A stretch of 64,000 bases of DNA from an uncultured Cedecea sp. GTDB taxonomy: Bacteria; Pseudomonadota; Gammaproteobacteria; Enterobacterales; Enterobacteriaceae. The stretch covers positions 17,519-81,518 of the forward strand of contig NZ_CANMLV010000024.1 in NCBI RefSeq assembly GCF_947498825.1. The letters run 5' to 3'. The stretch's first letter is position 1, and each line of letters opens with the position of its first letter. Position numbers and translations under genes: made by a program. The notes below the pieces were generated by a model that searched no databases, had not been told where the DNA came from, and was given only the letters and a program-made list of their open reading frames with translations. Positions 19,051 to 28,128 of this stretch are shown in pieces.

Positions 19051-20316
19051 ATGAAAAAACGTTCATTGTTTAACGCTATGGGACTTTGTGCGACGGTAGT
19101 CAGTCTTGGCCTGTCATTTGGGGCAAAGGCGGAAGATACAATTAAAGTCGGTATTCTGCATTCATTGTCTGGCACCATGGCTATTTCTGAAACGCCTTTA
19201 AAAGATGTCGCCCTAATGACTATCGATGAAATTAATGCCAAAGGCGGTGTTCTGGGGAAGAAATTAGAACCTGTGGTGGTTGATCCGGCCTCAAACTGGC
19301 CGCTGTTTGCTGAAAAATCACGCCAGTTACTGGCGCAGGATAAAGTGGCTGCGGTATTTGGTGCCTGGACCTCGGTTTCCCGTAAGTCAGCCCTGCCGGT
19401 ATTTGAAGAACTCAACGGTCTGCTGTTTTACCCGGTACAGTATGAAGGTGAAGAGATGTCACCTAACGTCTTCTATACCGGAGCGGCTCCTAACCAGCAG
19501 GCTATTCCGGCAGTTGAATATTTATTAAGTGAAGACGGCGGCGCGGCGAAAAGATTTTTCCTGTTAGGCACCGATTATGTTTATCCTCGCACCACTAATA
19601 AAATTCTGCGCGAATTCCTGCATTCAAAAGGGGTAGCGGATAAAGATATTGAGGAAGTCTATACCCCGTTTGGTTATAGCGATTATCAGACCATTGTCTC
19701 TGATATTAAGAAATTTTCCGCCGGCGGTAAAACTGCGGTGGTATCCACCATTAATGGTGATTCTAACGTCCCATTCTATAAAGAACTCGCTAACCAGGGG
19801 ATCCAAGCCACCGATATTCCGGTGATTGCTTTCTCGGTGGGGGAGGAAGAATTACGCGGCATTGATACCAAACCGCTGGTCGGTCAGTTGGCGGCATGGA
19901 ACTACTTCCAGTCGCTGGATAACCCGACAAACAAGCAGTTTGTTGAAGACTACAAAGCCTATGCGAAGAAGAAAAACCTGCCTAATGCCGATACTGTCGT
20001 CACCAATGATCCTATGGAAGCGACCTACGTTGGCCTCAATATGTGGGCGCAGGCCGTAGAGAAAGCCGGTACCACCGATGTTGATAAAGTCCGTGACGCC
20101 ATGGCTGGGCAGACATTCAAAGCTCCGGATGGTTATACCCTGGTCATGGATAAAACCAATCACCACCTCCATAAACCCGTGATGATCGGCGAAGTGGGCC
20201 CTGACGGACAGTTTGAAGTGGTATGGCAGACAGAACAGCCAGTTCGCGCCCAGCCCTGGAGCCCTTATATCGCTGGCAACGATAAAAAACCTGACCATCC
20301 TGTTAAATCAAAATAA
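19051..20316 (+). CDS. urtA: UrtA, urea ABC transporter substrate-binding protein
   Basis: Periplasmic receptor delivering urea to the UrtBC permease. The 421-residue protein has a signal peptide ending in FGAKA near residue 27, followed by the type I periplasmic-binding fold KVGILHSLSGTMAISE, typical of UrtA/FmdD. Further family landmarks are FGAWTSVSRKSALPV, the tract LLFYPVQYEGEE and NDPMEATYVG. The start at 19051 lies about ten bases after GAGGG. It is the first gene of a five-gene operon; a GC-rich stem-loop follows it at 20329, which may keep its transcript in excess over the permease part. Confidence 0.95.
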   Translation: MKKRSLFNAMGLCATVVSLGLSFGAKAEDTIKVGILHSLSGTMAISETPLKDVALMTIDEINAKGGVLGKKLEPVVVDPASNWPLFAEKSRQLLAQDKVAAVFGAWTSVSRKSALPVFEELNGLLFYPVQYEGEEMSPNVFYTGAAPNQQAIPAVEYLLSEDGGAAKRFFLLGTDYVYPRTTNKILREFLHSKGVADKDIEEVYTPFGYSDYQTIVSDIKKFSAGGKTAVVSTINGDSNVPFYKELANQGIQATDIPVIAFSVGEEELRGIDTKPLVGQLAAWNYFQSLDNPTNKQFVEDYKAYAKKKNLPNADTVVTNDPMEATYVGLNMWAQAVEKAGTTDVDKVRDAMAGQTFKAPDGYTLVMDKTNHHLHKPVMIGEVGPDGQFEVVWQTEQPVRAQPWSPYIAGNDKKPDHPVKSK

Positions 20317-20328
20317 TAAACCTGAACG

Positions 20329-20353
20329 ACCCGGTCCTGATATTGGGCCGGGT
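20329..20353 (+). terminator. Stem-loop between urtA and urtB
   Basis: Arms ACCCGGTCC and GGGCCGGGT (one G-T pair) with a 7-base loop and no T tail. More likely a processing or stabilising hairpin that raises urtA mRNA than a full terminator. Confidence 0.55.
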
Positions 20354-20383
20354 AATGCTGCCCGTTGTTACAAGGTTTGAAAG

Positions 20384-21949
20384 ATGAAGACTCTTCGCTA
20401 CCTCGGTTATCTGTTGTTATTCCTGCCCTGGCTGGTTCTGGCGGGAGAGAGTGCCGATTTTACTGCCGCCAGTCGCAGCCAGCAGGCTCTGTTACTTGAA
20501 CAGTGGGCTTCTGCCCCGCAGCCACAGCGCTTAGCGCTACTGGAAGCCTTGCGGAATGAAACGGTGGTCATTGACGAAAATAAACAGCCCTTCCTGCAGC
20601 AGAAAGAACAGCTAATCCCTCTTGATAGTGTTCAGCAGCCAGCAGGAGAGGTGAAAAAAATAGTCATTAATAACCGCCTGCGGGGACTGATTGCCAGCGC
20701 GCTGGCCGCCCATCAGCTTATCAGCGATGACACAGGCACCCGATTAAAAGCCGCCCGTGCGCTGCAGGCGAATGGGGTAACCGCTCAGCTACCACTGCTT
20801 GAAAGCCGGATTGCCGCTGAAAAAGACAGCCAGGTAAAAGAGATTCTGACCATGGCCGCGGCGCGCCTGCAATTAAGCAGCCCCGATGCGGAAGTGCGTC
20901 TGCAGGCGGTTGAGCGGCTCGGTCACTCAAGCTCCCCGGCGATGCAGTCACAATTATCCGCGCTGACACAGACAGCTAATGAACCGGATGCCCGCGTCCG
21001 CGCCGGTGCCGAGAAAAGTTTGCAGGCCATTCAGTCGCGTCTGCAGTGGGGTGACTGGCTGGGGCAGATTTTTGCCGGTTTATCGCTGGGTTCCATTCTC
21101 TTACTGGCGGCATTAGGCCTGGCGATTACCTATGGTTTGCTCGGCGTTATCAATATGGCTCATGGCGAAATGCTGATGATTGGCGCCTATGTCACCTGGC
21201 TTACCCAGGGGGCGTTTCAGCAGTTTGCGCCCCAGTGGCTGGCCTGGTATCCCTTGTTTGCTATTCCGGCCGCCTTCTTTGTGACGGCCTTGACAGGTAT
21301 GGCGCTTGAACGAACATTGATTCGTCATCTCTACGGTCGCCCGCTGGAAACACTGCTGGCGACTTGGGGGATCAGCCTGATGTTAATTCAGCTGATCCGT
21401 GTGTTGTTTGGTGCCCAGAATTTAGAAGTAGCGAATCCGGGCTGGCTGTCTGGTGGCCTGCAGGTTCTGCCAAACCTGGTACTGCCTTATAACCGTATCG
21501 CCATCATTATTTTTGTCGGCATCGTGCTGATGTTGACCTGGATGATACTGAATAAAACCCGTCTTGGGCTCCGTGTCAGAGCGGTGACCCAGAATCGTCA
21601 GATGGCGGATTGCTGCGGTGTGCCTACCGGAAGAACGGATATGCTGGCTTTTGGCCTGGGTTCGGGCATTGCCGGTCTCGGTGGCGTTGCCTTATCTCAG
21701 CTTGGCAACGTCGGCCCGGAGTTAGGGCAGGGCTATATCATCGACTCCTTCCTGGTGGTAGTGGTCGGCGGCGTCGGGCAACTGGCGGGAACGGTTATCG
21801 CAGCTTTTGGATTGGGTATTCTTAACAAGTTTCTTGAGCCACAGATGGGGGCGGTGCTGGGCAAAATCCTTATTCTGCTGATCATCATTTTGTTTATTCA
21901 GAAACGTCCGCAAGGATTATTTGCTGTCAAAGGGAGGGTGATTGACTGA
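20384..21949 (+). CDS. urtB: UrtB, urea ABC transporter permease with long N-terminal domain
   Basis: First permease of the urea importer. The 521-residue protein has a signal-like start (YLGYLLLFLPWLVLAG) and a periplasmic/HEAT-like segment to about residue 220, in which ALTQTANEPDARVRAGAEK resembles a HEAT repeat. A LivH-type permease domain follows, beginning at GLSLGSILLLAALGLA and containing the family tract GVINMAHGEMLMIGAY. The extended N-terminus is normal for UrtB and distinguishes it from amino-acid LivH. It ends in ATGA-type overlap (one base) with urtC, so the two are coupled. Confidence 0.93.
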   Translation: MKTLRYLGYLLLFLPWLVLAGESADFTAASRSQQALLLEQWASAPQPQRLALLEALRNETVVIDENKQPFLQQKEQLIPLDSVQQPAGEVKKIVINNRLRGLIASALAAHQLISDDTGTRLKAARALQANGVTAQLPLLESRIAAEKDSQVKEILTMAAARLQLSSPDAEVRLQAVERLGHSSSPAMQSQLSALTQTANEPDARVRAGAEKSLQAIQSRLQWGDWLGQIFAGLSLGSILLLAALGLAITYGLLGVINMAHGEMLMIGAYVTWLTQGAFQQFAPQWLAWYPLFAIPAAFFVTALTGMALERTLIRHLYGRPLETLLATWGISLMLIQLIRVLFGAQNLEVANPGWLSGGLQVLPNLVLPYNRIAIIIFVGIVLMLTWMILNKTRLGLRVRAVTQNRQMADCCGVPTGRTDMLAFGLGSGIAGLGGVALSQLGNVGPELGQGYIIDSFLVVVVGGVGQLAGTVIAAFGLGILNKFLEPQMGAVLGKILILLIIILFIQKRPQGLFAVKGRVID

Positions 21950-23025
21950 TGCGCCAGCCATTTACCGTAACGCTAATACAAAAAGCCCCTTGCCTGACCA
22001 AAGGACTGGGCCTGTTGTTGATACTGTCCCTGCTATTGATGCCTTTTCTGGCGCTGTTACCGGAAGATCATACCTTAGCCTTATCGACCTATACCCTGAC
22101 GCTGGTCGGTAAAATTTTATGCTATGCCATTGTCGCGGTAGCCCTGGATTTAGTCTGGGGCTATGCCGGGTTGCTTTCGCTGGGGCATGGTCTGTTTTTT
22201 GCGCTTGGTGGCTATGCGATGGGCATGTATCTGGTCAGACAGAGTGCCGGAGAAGGGTTGCCTGCTTTTGCTTCTTTCTTGTCATGGCAGGAATTGCCTT
22301 GGTTCTGGAGCGGAACCCAGTTTTTTCTCTGGACCCTGTGCCTCATCATCCTGGTACCCGGTATTCTGGCCTTTATCTTTGGCTTTTTTGCCTTCCGTTC
22401 AAAAATTAAAGGGGTCTACTTCTCGATAATTACCCAGGCGCTGACCTATGCCGCCATGTTGCTTTTCTTCCGTAATGAAACCGGATTCGGCGGTAATAAT
22501 GGCTTTACCGGCTTCAGTACTTTGCTTGGTTTTACCCTGACGGAAACTTCTACGCGCATTGGTTTATTTATTGCCACAGTTTTATTACTGCTGTTCAGCC
22601 TGTGGCTCGGTCATCGGCTGGCGCGCAGCAAATTTGGACGCGTCCTGACCGCAGTGCGTGATGCAGAAAACCGGGTGATGTTTATCGGCTACGATCCGCA
22701 GCGTTTTAAGCTGTTTATCTGGACGCTTTCCGCGGTGTTATGCGGCCTGGCAGGTGCTTTATATGTTCCTCAGGTTGGCATTATTAACCCCGGCGAAATG
22801 TCGCCAACCAACTCGATTGAAGCCGCCATCTGGGTGGCGCTCGGTGGGCGGGGATCGTTAATTGGCCCGGTGCTGGGGGCGGCGATTGTTAACGGTGCCA
22901 AGAGCTGGTTTACCGTTGCCTTTCCTGAGTTCTGGCTCTTTTTCCTCGGCTTGATGTTTATTCTGGTCACGCTGTTTTTGCCTTATGGCGTGGTGGGTTT
23001 ATTCCGTCGGAGGCGTAATGACTGA
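21949..23025 (+). CDS. urtC: UrtC, urea ABC transporter permease
   Basis: Second permease (LivM-like), 358 residues with about nine membrane segments. The conserved segment ALDLVWGYAGLLSLGHGLFFALGGYAMGMYL and the cytoplasmic loop RFGRVLTAVRDAENRVMFIGYDP (here KFGRVLTAVRDAENR) are characteristic of UrtC. LGGRGSLIGPVLGAAIVNGAKS near the C-terminus is the LivM motif. It overlaps urtB by one base and urtD by eight. Confidence 0.93.
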   Translation: MRQPFTVTLIQKAPCLTKGLGLLLILSLLLMPFLALLPEDHTLALSTYTLTLVGKILCYAIVAVALDLVWGYAGLLSLGHGLFFALGGYAMGMYLVRQSAGEGLPAFASFLSWQELPWFWSGTQFFLWTLCLIILVPGILAFIFGFFAFRSKIKGVYFSIITQALTYAAMLLFFRNETGFGGNNGFTGFSTLLGFTLTETSTRIGLFIATVLLLLFSLWLGHRLARSKFGRVLTAVRDAENRVMFIGYDPQRFKLFIWTLSAVLCGLAGALYVPQVGIINPGEMSPTNSIEAAIWVALGGRGSLIGPVLGAAIVNGAKSWFTVAFPEFWLFFLGLMFILVTLFLPYGVVGLFRRRRND

Positions 23026-23809
23026 ACAGCTTTATACCCAAATTTATCCCAACGACGCTCACCGGGAACAGCGTGACCCGGTGCTGATGCTGGATAAAAT
23101 TAACGTCTCATTTGATGGCTTCCGTGCTTTAACCGACCTGTCGTTGAATATCGGTATTGGTGAACTTCGTTGCATTATCGGACCCAATGGCGCGGGGAAA
23201 ACCACGTTGATGGATGTGATTACCGGCAAAACAAAACCGGATAATGGGCAGATAACCTATGACCAGGACATCGACTTGACCCAGCTATCCCCGGTGGAGA
23301 TTGCCCGGGCCGGGATAGGCCGAAAATTTCAAAAGCCAACGGTGTTTGAAGCCCTCAGCGTATTTGAAAATCTGGAGATTGCCCTGAAAACCACCAAGAC
23401 CGTCTGGGCCAGCCTGCGTGCTCGCTTAAACGGCGAACAGCGGGACAGGATTGATGAGGTACTGACGTTATTGCGTTTGCAGGCCTCCAGCCAGCGCCAG
23501 GCAGGACTGTTATCCCATGGCCAAAAACAATTTCTTGAGATAGGTATGTTACTGGTGCAGGACCCGCATCTCTTGCTGCTTGATGAACCTGCAGCAGGTA
23601 TGACTGATGCGGAAACCGAGTACACGGCTGAATTGTTCCGGGGATTAGCGGGAAAGCACTCTCTGATGGTCGTTGAGCATGACATGGGGTTTGTTGAATC
23701 GATAGCCGACCATGTCACGGTATTACATCAGGGACAGGTACTGGCGGAAGGGTCACTGCGAGAAGTACAGGCAGATGACCGTGTAATCGATGTCTATCTG
23801 GGGCGCTAA
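23018..23809 (+). CDS. urtD: UrtD, urea ABC transporter ATP-binding protein
   Basis: LivG-type ATPase of the urea importer, 263 residues. The ATG at 23018 was chosen because CGGAGG lies six bases upstream; an earlier in-frame ATG at 22985 lies within urtC. Walker A is GPNGAGKTT near residue 55. The variant signature LSHGQKQFLEIGMLL (histidine in place of the second glycine) is usual for UrtD. Walker B is LLLLDEPAAGMTD and the switch histidine is in VVEHDMGFVE. Confidence 0.93.
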   Translation: MTEQLYTQIYPNDAHREQRDPVLMLDKINVSFDGFRALTDLSLNIGIGELRCIIGPNGAGKTTLMDVITGKTKPDNGQITYDQDIDLTQLSPVEIARAGIGRKFQKPTVFEALSVFENLEIALKTTKTVWASLRARLNGEQRDRIDEVLTLLRLQASSQRQAGLLSHGQKQFLEIGMLLVQDPHLLLLDEPAAGMTDAETEYTAELFRGLAGKHSLMVVEHDMGFVESIADHVTVLHQGQVLAEGSLREVQADDRVIDVYLGR

Positions 23810-23810
23810 T

Positions 23811-24509
23811 ATGTTACAGGTTAAAGAGTTAAATCAATATTACGGGGGCAGTCATATTCTGCGCGGCCTGTCGTTTGAAGTGCCACATGGCGCAATTACC
23901 TGTTTGTTAGGGCGTAACGGTGTTGGCAAAACCACCCTGTTAAAGTGTCTGATGGGCTTATTAGCGGTGAAAACCGGAGAGATCCAGTGGCAGGGAAAGG
24001 GGATTAATCGCTATAAACCGCACCAGCGTGTTCAGGCCGGTATTGCTTATGTCCCCCAGGGGAGAGATATTTTCCCCCGACTGACAGTGGAAGAGAATTT
24101 ACTGCTCGGGCTTTCGCGCTTTTCGGGAGCCGACAGCCATCGCGTCCCCGAGGATATTTATCGGCTGTTTCCTGTATTGGAAGAGATGAAATACCGACGA
24201 GGCGGTGACTTATCCGGCGGTCAACAGCAACAGCTGGCGATTGGCAGGGCGTTAGCCAGTAAACCTCAGTTACTGATCCTCGATGAACCCACAGAAGGGA
24301 TCCAGCCTTCGGTGATTAAAGAGATAGGTGCGGTTATTCGTCAACTGGCGCAGCAGGGTGAGATGGGAATACTGTTAGTTGAACAGTTCTATGATTTTGC
24401 TGCTGAACTCGCGGATAACTACCTGGTGATGTCCAGGGGAGAAATTATACAAAGAGGGGCAGGTAAAGATATGGAACAGGACCGGGTCAGGGATCGGGTG
24501 ACAATATAA
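23811..24509 (+). CDS. urtE: UrtE, urea ABC transporter ATP-binding protein
   Basis: LivF-type second ATPase, 232 residues, starting one base after the urtD stop. Walker A GRNGVGKTT, signature LSGGQQQQLAIGRAL and Walker B LLILDEPTEGIQPSVI are present; the EGIQPSVI text after Walker B is the mark of UrtE. The sequence VPQGRDIFPRLTVEENLLLG is the Q-loop region. It ends the urt operon. No urease genes occur in this window, so urea use after import must be encoded elsewhere. Confidence 0.94.
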   Translation: MLQVKELNQYYGGSHILRGLSFEVPHGAITCLLGRNGVGKTTLLKCLMGLLAVKTGEIQWQGKGINRYKPHQRVQAGIAYVPQGRDIFPRLTVEENLLLGLSRFSGADSHRVPEDIYRLFPVLEEMKYRRGGDLSGGQQQQLAIGRALASKPQLLILDEPTEGIQPSVIKEIGAVIRQLAQQGEMGILLVEQFYDFAAELADNYLVMSRGEIIQRGAGKDMEQDRVRDRVTI

Positions 24510-24531
24510 CTGTAACGCCACTCATTCAGCT

Positions 24532-24566
24532 CGCCGAATTGCCCGCACAGGCGATAATATTCGGCG
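24532..24566. terminator. Hairpin between convergent urtE and the GntR regulator gene
   Basis: Arms CGCCGAAT and ATTCGGCG around a 19-base loop, ten bases before the regulator's stop. The T run is weak on both sides, so it may act as a bidirectional, partly efficient terminator. Confidence 0.5.
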
Positions 24567-24575
24567 GGCCTGATT

Positions 24576-25268
24576 TTAATGCTGGGCGAGAGCCTCGTAA
24601 ACGCTCAGGCCATTAACCGCATTTTCATCAAAATCCAGCTGCTGTTGCAGGGCTGCTAAGTGATCGCGCATTAACCGCTGCGCCAGGTCACAATCGCCTG
24701 CCTGTAAGGCTTCGATTATCTGTTGATGCTCATCGCACTGGCAATGGGTTGAGATGTCTTTCTGATAGAGCATCATAATCAGCGAACTCATTACCATCAG
24801 GTTATTAAGAATATCGCGTAATACGTTATTGTCAGCGATACGTGACATCAATGCATGAAATTCCCCTAATTGATGTACGGTATCCCGGTGGTTCTGGCTA
24901 AGTAACGAACAGTGTTCATCCTGTTGCTGTTGTTCGATTTCTTTGGCAAAACGGGCCATTTTCTCGGGGGTGATGCAGGAAATAATGGCGCACTCCACTA
25001 TATTGCGCGCAAAAAAGATTTCCTGGGCCTGCTTTGCCGTAGGACGTGCGACCATCGCGCCATGATTAGGCTCAATTGTGACAATGCCTTGGTTCGACAT
25101 ACGTTGTAGGGCTGACTGAACATGGTTACGGTTCGCCTGGAGAGACTCGACGATTTGCGCTTCAATAAGACGCGTGCCTGGCCGTAATTTATGCTGGCCG
25201 ATTGCCAGTGTCAGCGCGTCTACTACCCGATTTACTTCCCGTTGTTTTGGCGTCAATACTTTACTCAT
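24576..25268 (-). CDS. GntR-family transcriptional regulator, FCD subfamily
   Basis: A 230-residue DNA-binding regulator. Residues about 8-75 form the winged helix (LRPGTRLIEAQIVESLQANRNHVQSALQRMSNQGIVTIEPNHGAMVA), and residues about 80-215 form the all-helical FCD effector domain, which includes candidate metal ligands in HQLGEFHALMSRI and LMRDHLAAL. FCD proteins bind small carboxylates or catabolic intermediates and usually act as repressors of the adjacent pathway. It is transcribed in the same direction as the amidohydrolase/transporter cluster and separated from it only by a 127-bp repeat. A 16-bp palindrome found twice upstream in the cluster is a candidate operator. Confidence 0.85.
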   Translation of the reverse strand: MSKVLTPKQREVNRVVDALTLAIGQHKLRPGTRLIEAQIVESLQANRNHVQSALQRMSNQGIVTIEPNHGAMVARPTAKQAQEIFFARNIVECAIISCITPEKMARFAKEIEQQQQDEHCSLLSQNHRDTVHQLGEFHALMSRIADNNVLRDILNNLMVMSSLIMMLYQKDISTHCQCDEHQQIIEALQAGDCDLAQRLMRDHLAALQQQLDFDENAVNGLSVYEALAQH

Positions 25269-25285
25269 GCTTTTTTATCCATTTT

Positions 25286-25412
25286 TATACCCGTCATACT
25301 TCAAGTTGCTTGGGCGTTACCTTCGTCAATTCTGCCGAATCACATAGGTTATCTATGCTCATCGCCAGAATTGACTCTGCGCCTACAAGCAACTTGAATT
25401 ATTTAGGGTATA
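25286..25412. repeat. Complete 127-bp ERIC-like repeat
   Basis: Exactly 127 bp from TATACCCGTCATACTTCAAG to AACTTGAATTATTTAGGGTATA-type end, with near-perfect terminal inverted repeats (TATACCC / GGGTATA, CAAGTTGCTTG / CAAGCAACTTG) and the core GAATCACATAGGTTATCTATG. Length and terminal sequence agree with ERIC/IRU elements, although the core differs from the E. coli consensus. It overlaps the last codons of the amidohydrolase gene ending at 25383. Confidence 0.8.
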
Positions 25413-26636
25413 TGCCTTGTGCCAGACTTTTTTCCCACGAAAATAGACAGCATCAACGGCAATCTGTCTGGCGACCACTTCTGCGGAGCAGGACGCATTC
25501 ATTAATATAAAGCTGGCTTCATCACCGACTACTGGCCATACGCGTTCGCCGCATTCATTGAGAGGCAGACAATTGCCGGTGGCAATAGCCAGCGAGCGAT
25601 TCAGGCTAAACTCATCGCCACGCGTGTAAAGCCTTGCCCAGTCATAGGTTTTGTCCAGCATACTTCCCGATCCAAAGGGCGACCAGTGGTCGGTTACGCT
25701 ATCGGTTCCACTCAACAAGGATACGCCTTTTTCGCGTAAAAATGGCAGTGGCATAACGGATTTCCCAAGTGGGATCCCGCTTGCCAGTGAAACCCCAAGC
25801 TCTGCCATTTCATCTGCTAATTCGCTCAGTTCTGCGGTTTCTGTCTGCGCCAGACAATAAGCATGGCTGAGCGTCAGCTTGCCTTGCAGAAACGGCTCTT
25901 TTCTCAGCGCATTGAGCAAATAGCGAATACAGGCGATACCTGTCGATTTATCTTCATGTAAATGATAATCGATACCTTTTCCCGCTTCCAGTGCCAGACG
26001 AAGAGTGATATCGAGAGAGCGCACCATATCGCCATCCACTTTGCCAGGGTCAAGACCACCGACCCAGTCACAGCCCAGCGACATAGCCTCTTTCATCAAG
26101 GTCACGGCATTAGAGCGTAGTAATCCATGCTGTGGGAAAGCGACAATTTCACAATGCATCTGTTCGCGCCAGGGGATCAGGGCTTCTTGTAGCTGCAGTA
26201 AGCTTTGCAGGCCGCTGGTGGGTTCGATATTGCAATGCGTGCGTACATGGGTCGTTCCCTTTTCCTGCAACAGTTGTAGCAAGCGATGGGTGCGCCGTTG
26301 CGCGTCTGGCAGAAGCCTGGGCAGCAACTGTTCTTCCAGAGCTATCATCTGAAAAATATCCCCGGCATTATTTCCCCGAGCGGCGCGCCAGGGGTCACCA
26401 TAGAAGGTTTTATCTAAATGGATATGTTCATCCCGGGTGCTGGGAAGCAGTAGCCGCCCCTCGCCATTCACGCGGTCCATACCCGGATCATCGTGGTCTC
26501 CTTCATAGAGGGCGATAATCTTATCCCCCTCTATTTCAAGAGTATATTCCTGCGTTATCGTGCGCTGAACCCATCCGTTATCGCGCACAAAACCAGACTC
26601 TAAACGAACATTATTCAGCAGATAACGTCTTGCCAT
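25383..26636 (-). CDS. Amidohydrolase, cytosine-deaminase-like (last gene of the cluster)
   Basis: A 417-residue metal-dependent hydrolase of the amidohydrolase superfamily. The metal ligands are recognisable: HIHLDKTF (HxH) near residue 70, YHLHED, the histidine in LSHAYCL, and the aspartate in SGTDSVTDHWSPFG; VAFPQHGLL and GGLDP are typical of the CodA-like group. The likely reaction is hydrolytic attack on a ring or amide nitrogen; the substrate is unknown. The start at 26636 follows AAAGGAG and lies 26 bases inside the upstream gene. The last codons (TLNNSSCL, then TAG) are supplied by the 127-bp repeat, so the native C-terminus was probably altered. Confidence 0.8.
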   Translation of the reverse strand: MARRYLLNNVRLESGFVRDNGWVQRTITQEYTLEIEGDKIIALYEGDHDDPGMDRVNGEGRLLLPSTRDEHIHLDKTFYGDPWRAARGNNAGDIFQMIALEEQLLPRLLPDAQRRTHRLLQLLQEKGTTHVRTHCNIEPTSGLQSLLQLQEALIPWREQMHCEIVAFPQHGLLRSNAVTLMKEAMSLGCDWVGGLDPGKVDGDMVRSLDITLRLALEAGKGIDYHLHEDKSTGIACIRYLLNALRKEPFLQGKLTLSHAYCLAQTETAELSELADEMAELGVSLASGIPLGKSVMPLPFLREKGVSLLSGTDSVTDHWSPFGSGSMLDKTYDWARLYTRGDEFSLNRSLAIATGNCLPLNECGERVWPVVGDEASFILMNASCSAEVVARQIAVDAVYFRGKKVWHKAYTLNNSSCL

Positions 26637-28128
26637 GGCGGGCTCCTTTCTGATGCAGAGGAAAGGTCGGCGCGACAATCTCGGCGACCGAAGGATGACC
26701 GACGGTGCGCTCAGGATAGGTACTGATAATATGCTGAAACACAGACTGAGACTCGGCATGCAATGCATCAAGGCTGAATCCGGCCTGGACCATTTCGCCT
26801 TCCCAGAACACTTTCCGTCCGGCGACAAGGGTGCCTTTCACATCCCGACCATTGCCGTTAAGCACCAGCGCGGCGATAGGGTCGAAAATTTGTCCTAACG
26901 CAGGCTGATTAAGATCAATCACCACCATATCGGCCTGGCACCCGGCGGCGAGTCGACCTAAATCATCGCGGCCCAGTGCTTTGGCCCCACCGAGCGTTGC
27001 CATGCGATAATAGTCAGCACTATTCGCAGCGGAAATATCGCCGCTCACCACCCGGCTTAACACCACGCCCATATGCATATTGCTAAACATATCGGGTGGA
27101 AAGGTATCAGTTCCCAGCGCCATATTGATAGCGGATTGCTTAAAGCGTGGATAATACTCCATATATTTTGCATGCCTGCCAGAGACCAGTGGGCAACTGA
27201 CAACGGTTGCCCCCGAACGCGCCAGGCGGGCAATATCCTCTCCGACACGTCCGGCATCAGGTTGAGCCCCGCCTAAATACTGGCCATGAGGCAGCAACAT
27301 ATGCTGATTTAATAGTCCGCTCTCCTCCAGCAGCGCCAGCGAGCTTTTACCGTTAAAACGCCGGGCGATTTCATTGATCTCCAGTTCACTTTGACAACAG
27401 TGCAAGCGGGTGGGGCAGGCAAGCGTCTTGACCAGTTGTGCAAGGTCGTTGAGCCAGGCCAGGTCGCCGCCTTCAATTCTGTCCGGGGCCAGCATGGCAC
27501 TGAGTGTCGGCACACCGCGTTGCCGGATACGGTTAACAAAACGTTCGGCATCTTCCAGTCCCTGGAGAGCGCGCTGACGGTCTTCCCGGCGACTGACCTG
27601 GCCTTGTTCATCGGTGACATAGTATCCCGCCATAAAGGCCGGACCCAGCCAGGCACGCGCACCCAGCGATTCAGCAACGTCAGCGGCATACAGATATTCA
27701 TCAAACTCTTCGGCCCATTCGCGATAGAGAATTGAGGTAATTGGCGCGAAGCTGGTAATACCGTTACGCAGTAACTGGCTGTAGGCATAGCGTTTAGCGA
27801 AATCAAGCTGACTACGACTATAGAGATCCCGACGCTGCCAGTCATGCGCTACCACCCGGCCTTTACGCCAGCCAGGCTGATTATCAAACGCCAGTACGGT
27901 AGTGTCTAAATCGCCCAGTGCATCGAGATCGATAAATCCGGGCCCCACCAGGGCGTTGCCGACATTGATTTCTTCATCAACCGCACCAGAATAGTCATGA
28001 CCGACAAACAGAATTTTATCGCCCTGATAAACCACTTCACCCTCAGGATACAGGCAGTGATCGCCGTGCTGGTAGCCGACAACCCAGGCGGCGCGAATAC
28101 GGGTTACAGTTGTTGTCAAAATAAGCAC
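26611..28128 (-). CDS. Amidohydrolase-family protein lacking the usual HxH motif
   Basis: A 505-residue protein of the chlorohydrolase/deaminase (AtzA/SsnA/TrzN-like) branch. Ligand positions for the later metal and catalytic residues look present: RLHCCQSELE, LLPHGQYLGG and LGTDTFPPDM. Where relatives carry HxH after PGF, this one reads PGFIDLDALGDLDTT, so the first metal-ligand pair is absent. It could use different ligands or be a specialised subfamily. Start: GTG at 28128 sits too close to GAGGA; a TTG at 28119 (eight bases after GAGGAG, overlapping the previous stop) is an equally good choice. Middle of three amidohydrolase genes. Confidence 0.75.
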   Translation of the reverse strand: MLILTTTVTRIRAAWVVGYQHGDHCLYPEGEVVYQGDKILFVGHDYSGAVDEEINVGNALVGPGFIDLDALGDLDTTVLAFDNQPGWRKGRVVAHDWQRRDLYSRSQLDFAKRYAYSQLLRNGITSFAPITSILYREWAEEFDEYLYAADVAESLGARAWLGPAFMAGYYVTDEQGQVSRREDRQRALQGLEDAERFVNRIRQRGVPTLSAMLAPDRIEGGDLAWLNDLAQLVKTLACPTRLHCCQSELEINEIARRFNGKSSLALLEESGLLNQHMLLPHGQYLGGAQPDAGRVGEDIARLARSGATVVSCPLVSGRHAKYMEYYPRFKQSAINMALGTDTFPPDMFSNMHMGVVLSRVVSGDISAANSADYYRMATLGGAKALGRDDLGRLAAGCQADMVVIDLNQPALGQIFDPIAALVLNGNGRDVKGTLVAGRKVFWEGEMVQAGFSLDALHAESQSVFQHIISTYPERTVGHPSVAEIVAPTFPLHQKGARHGKTLSAE

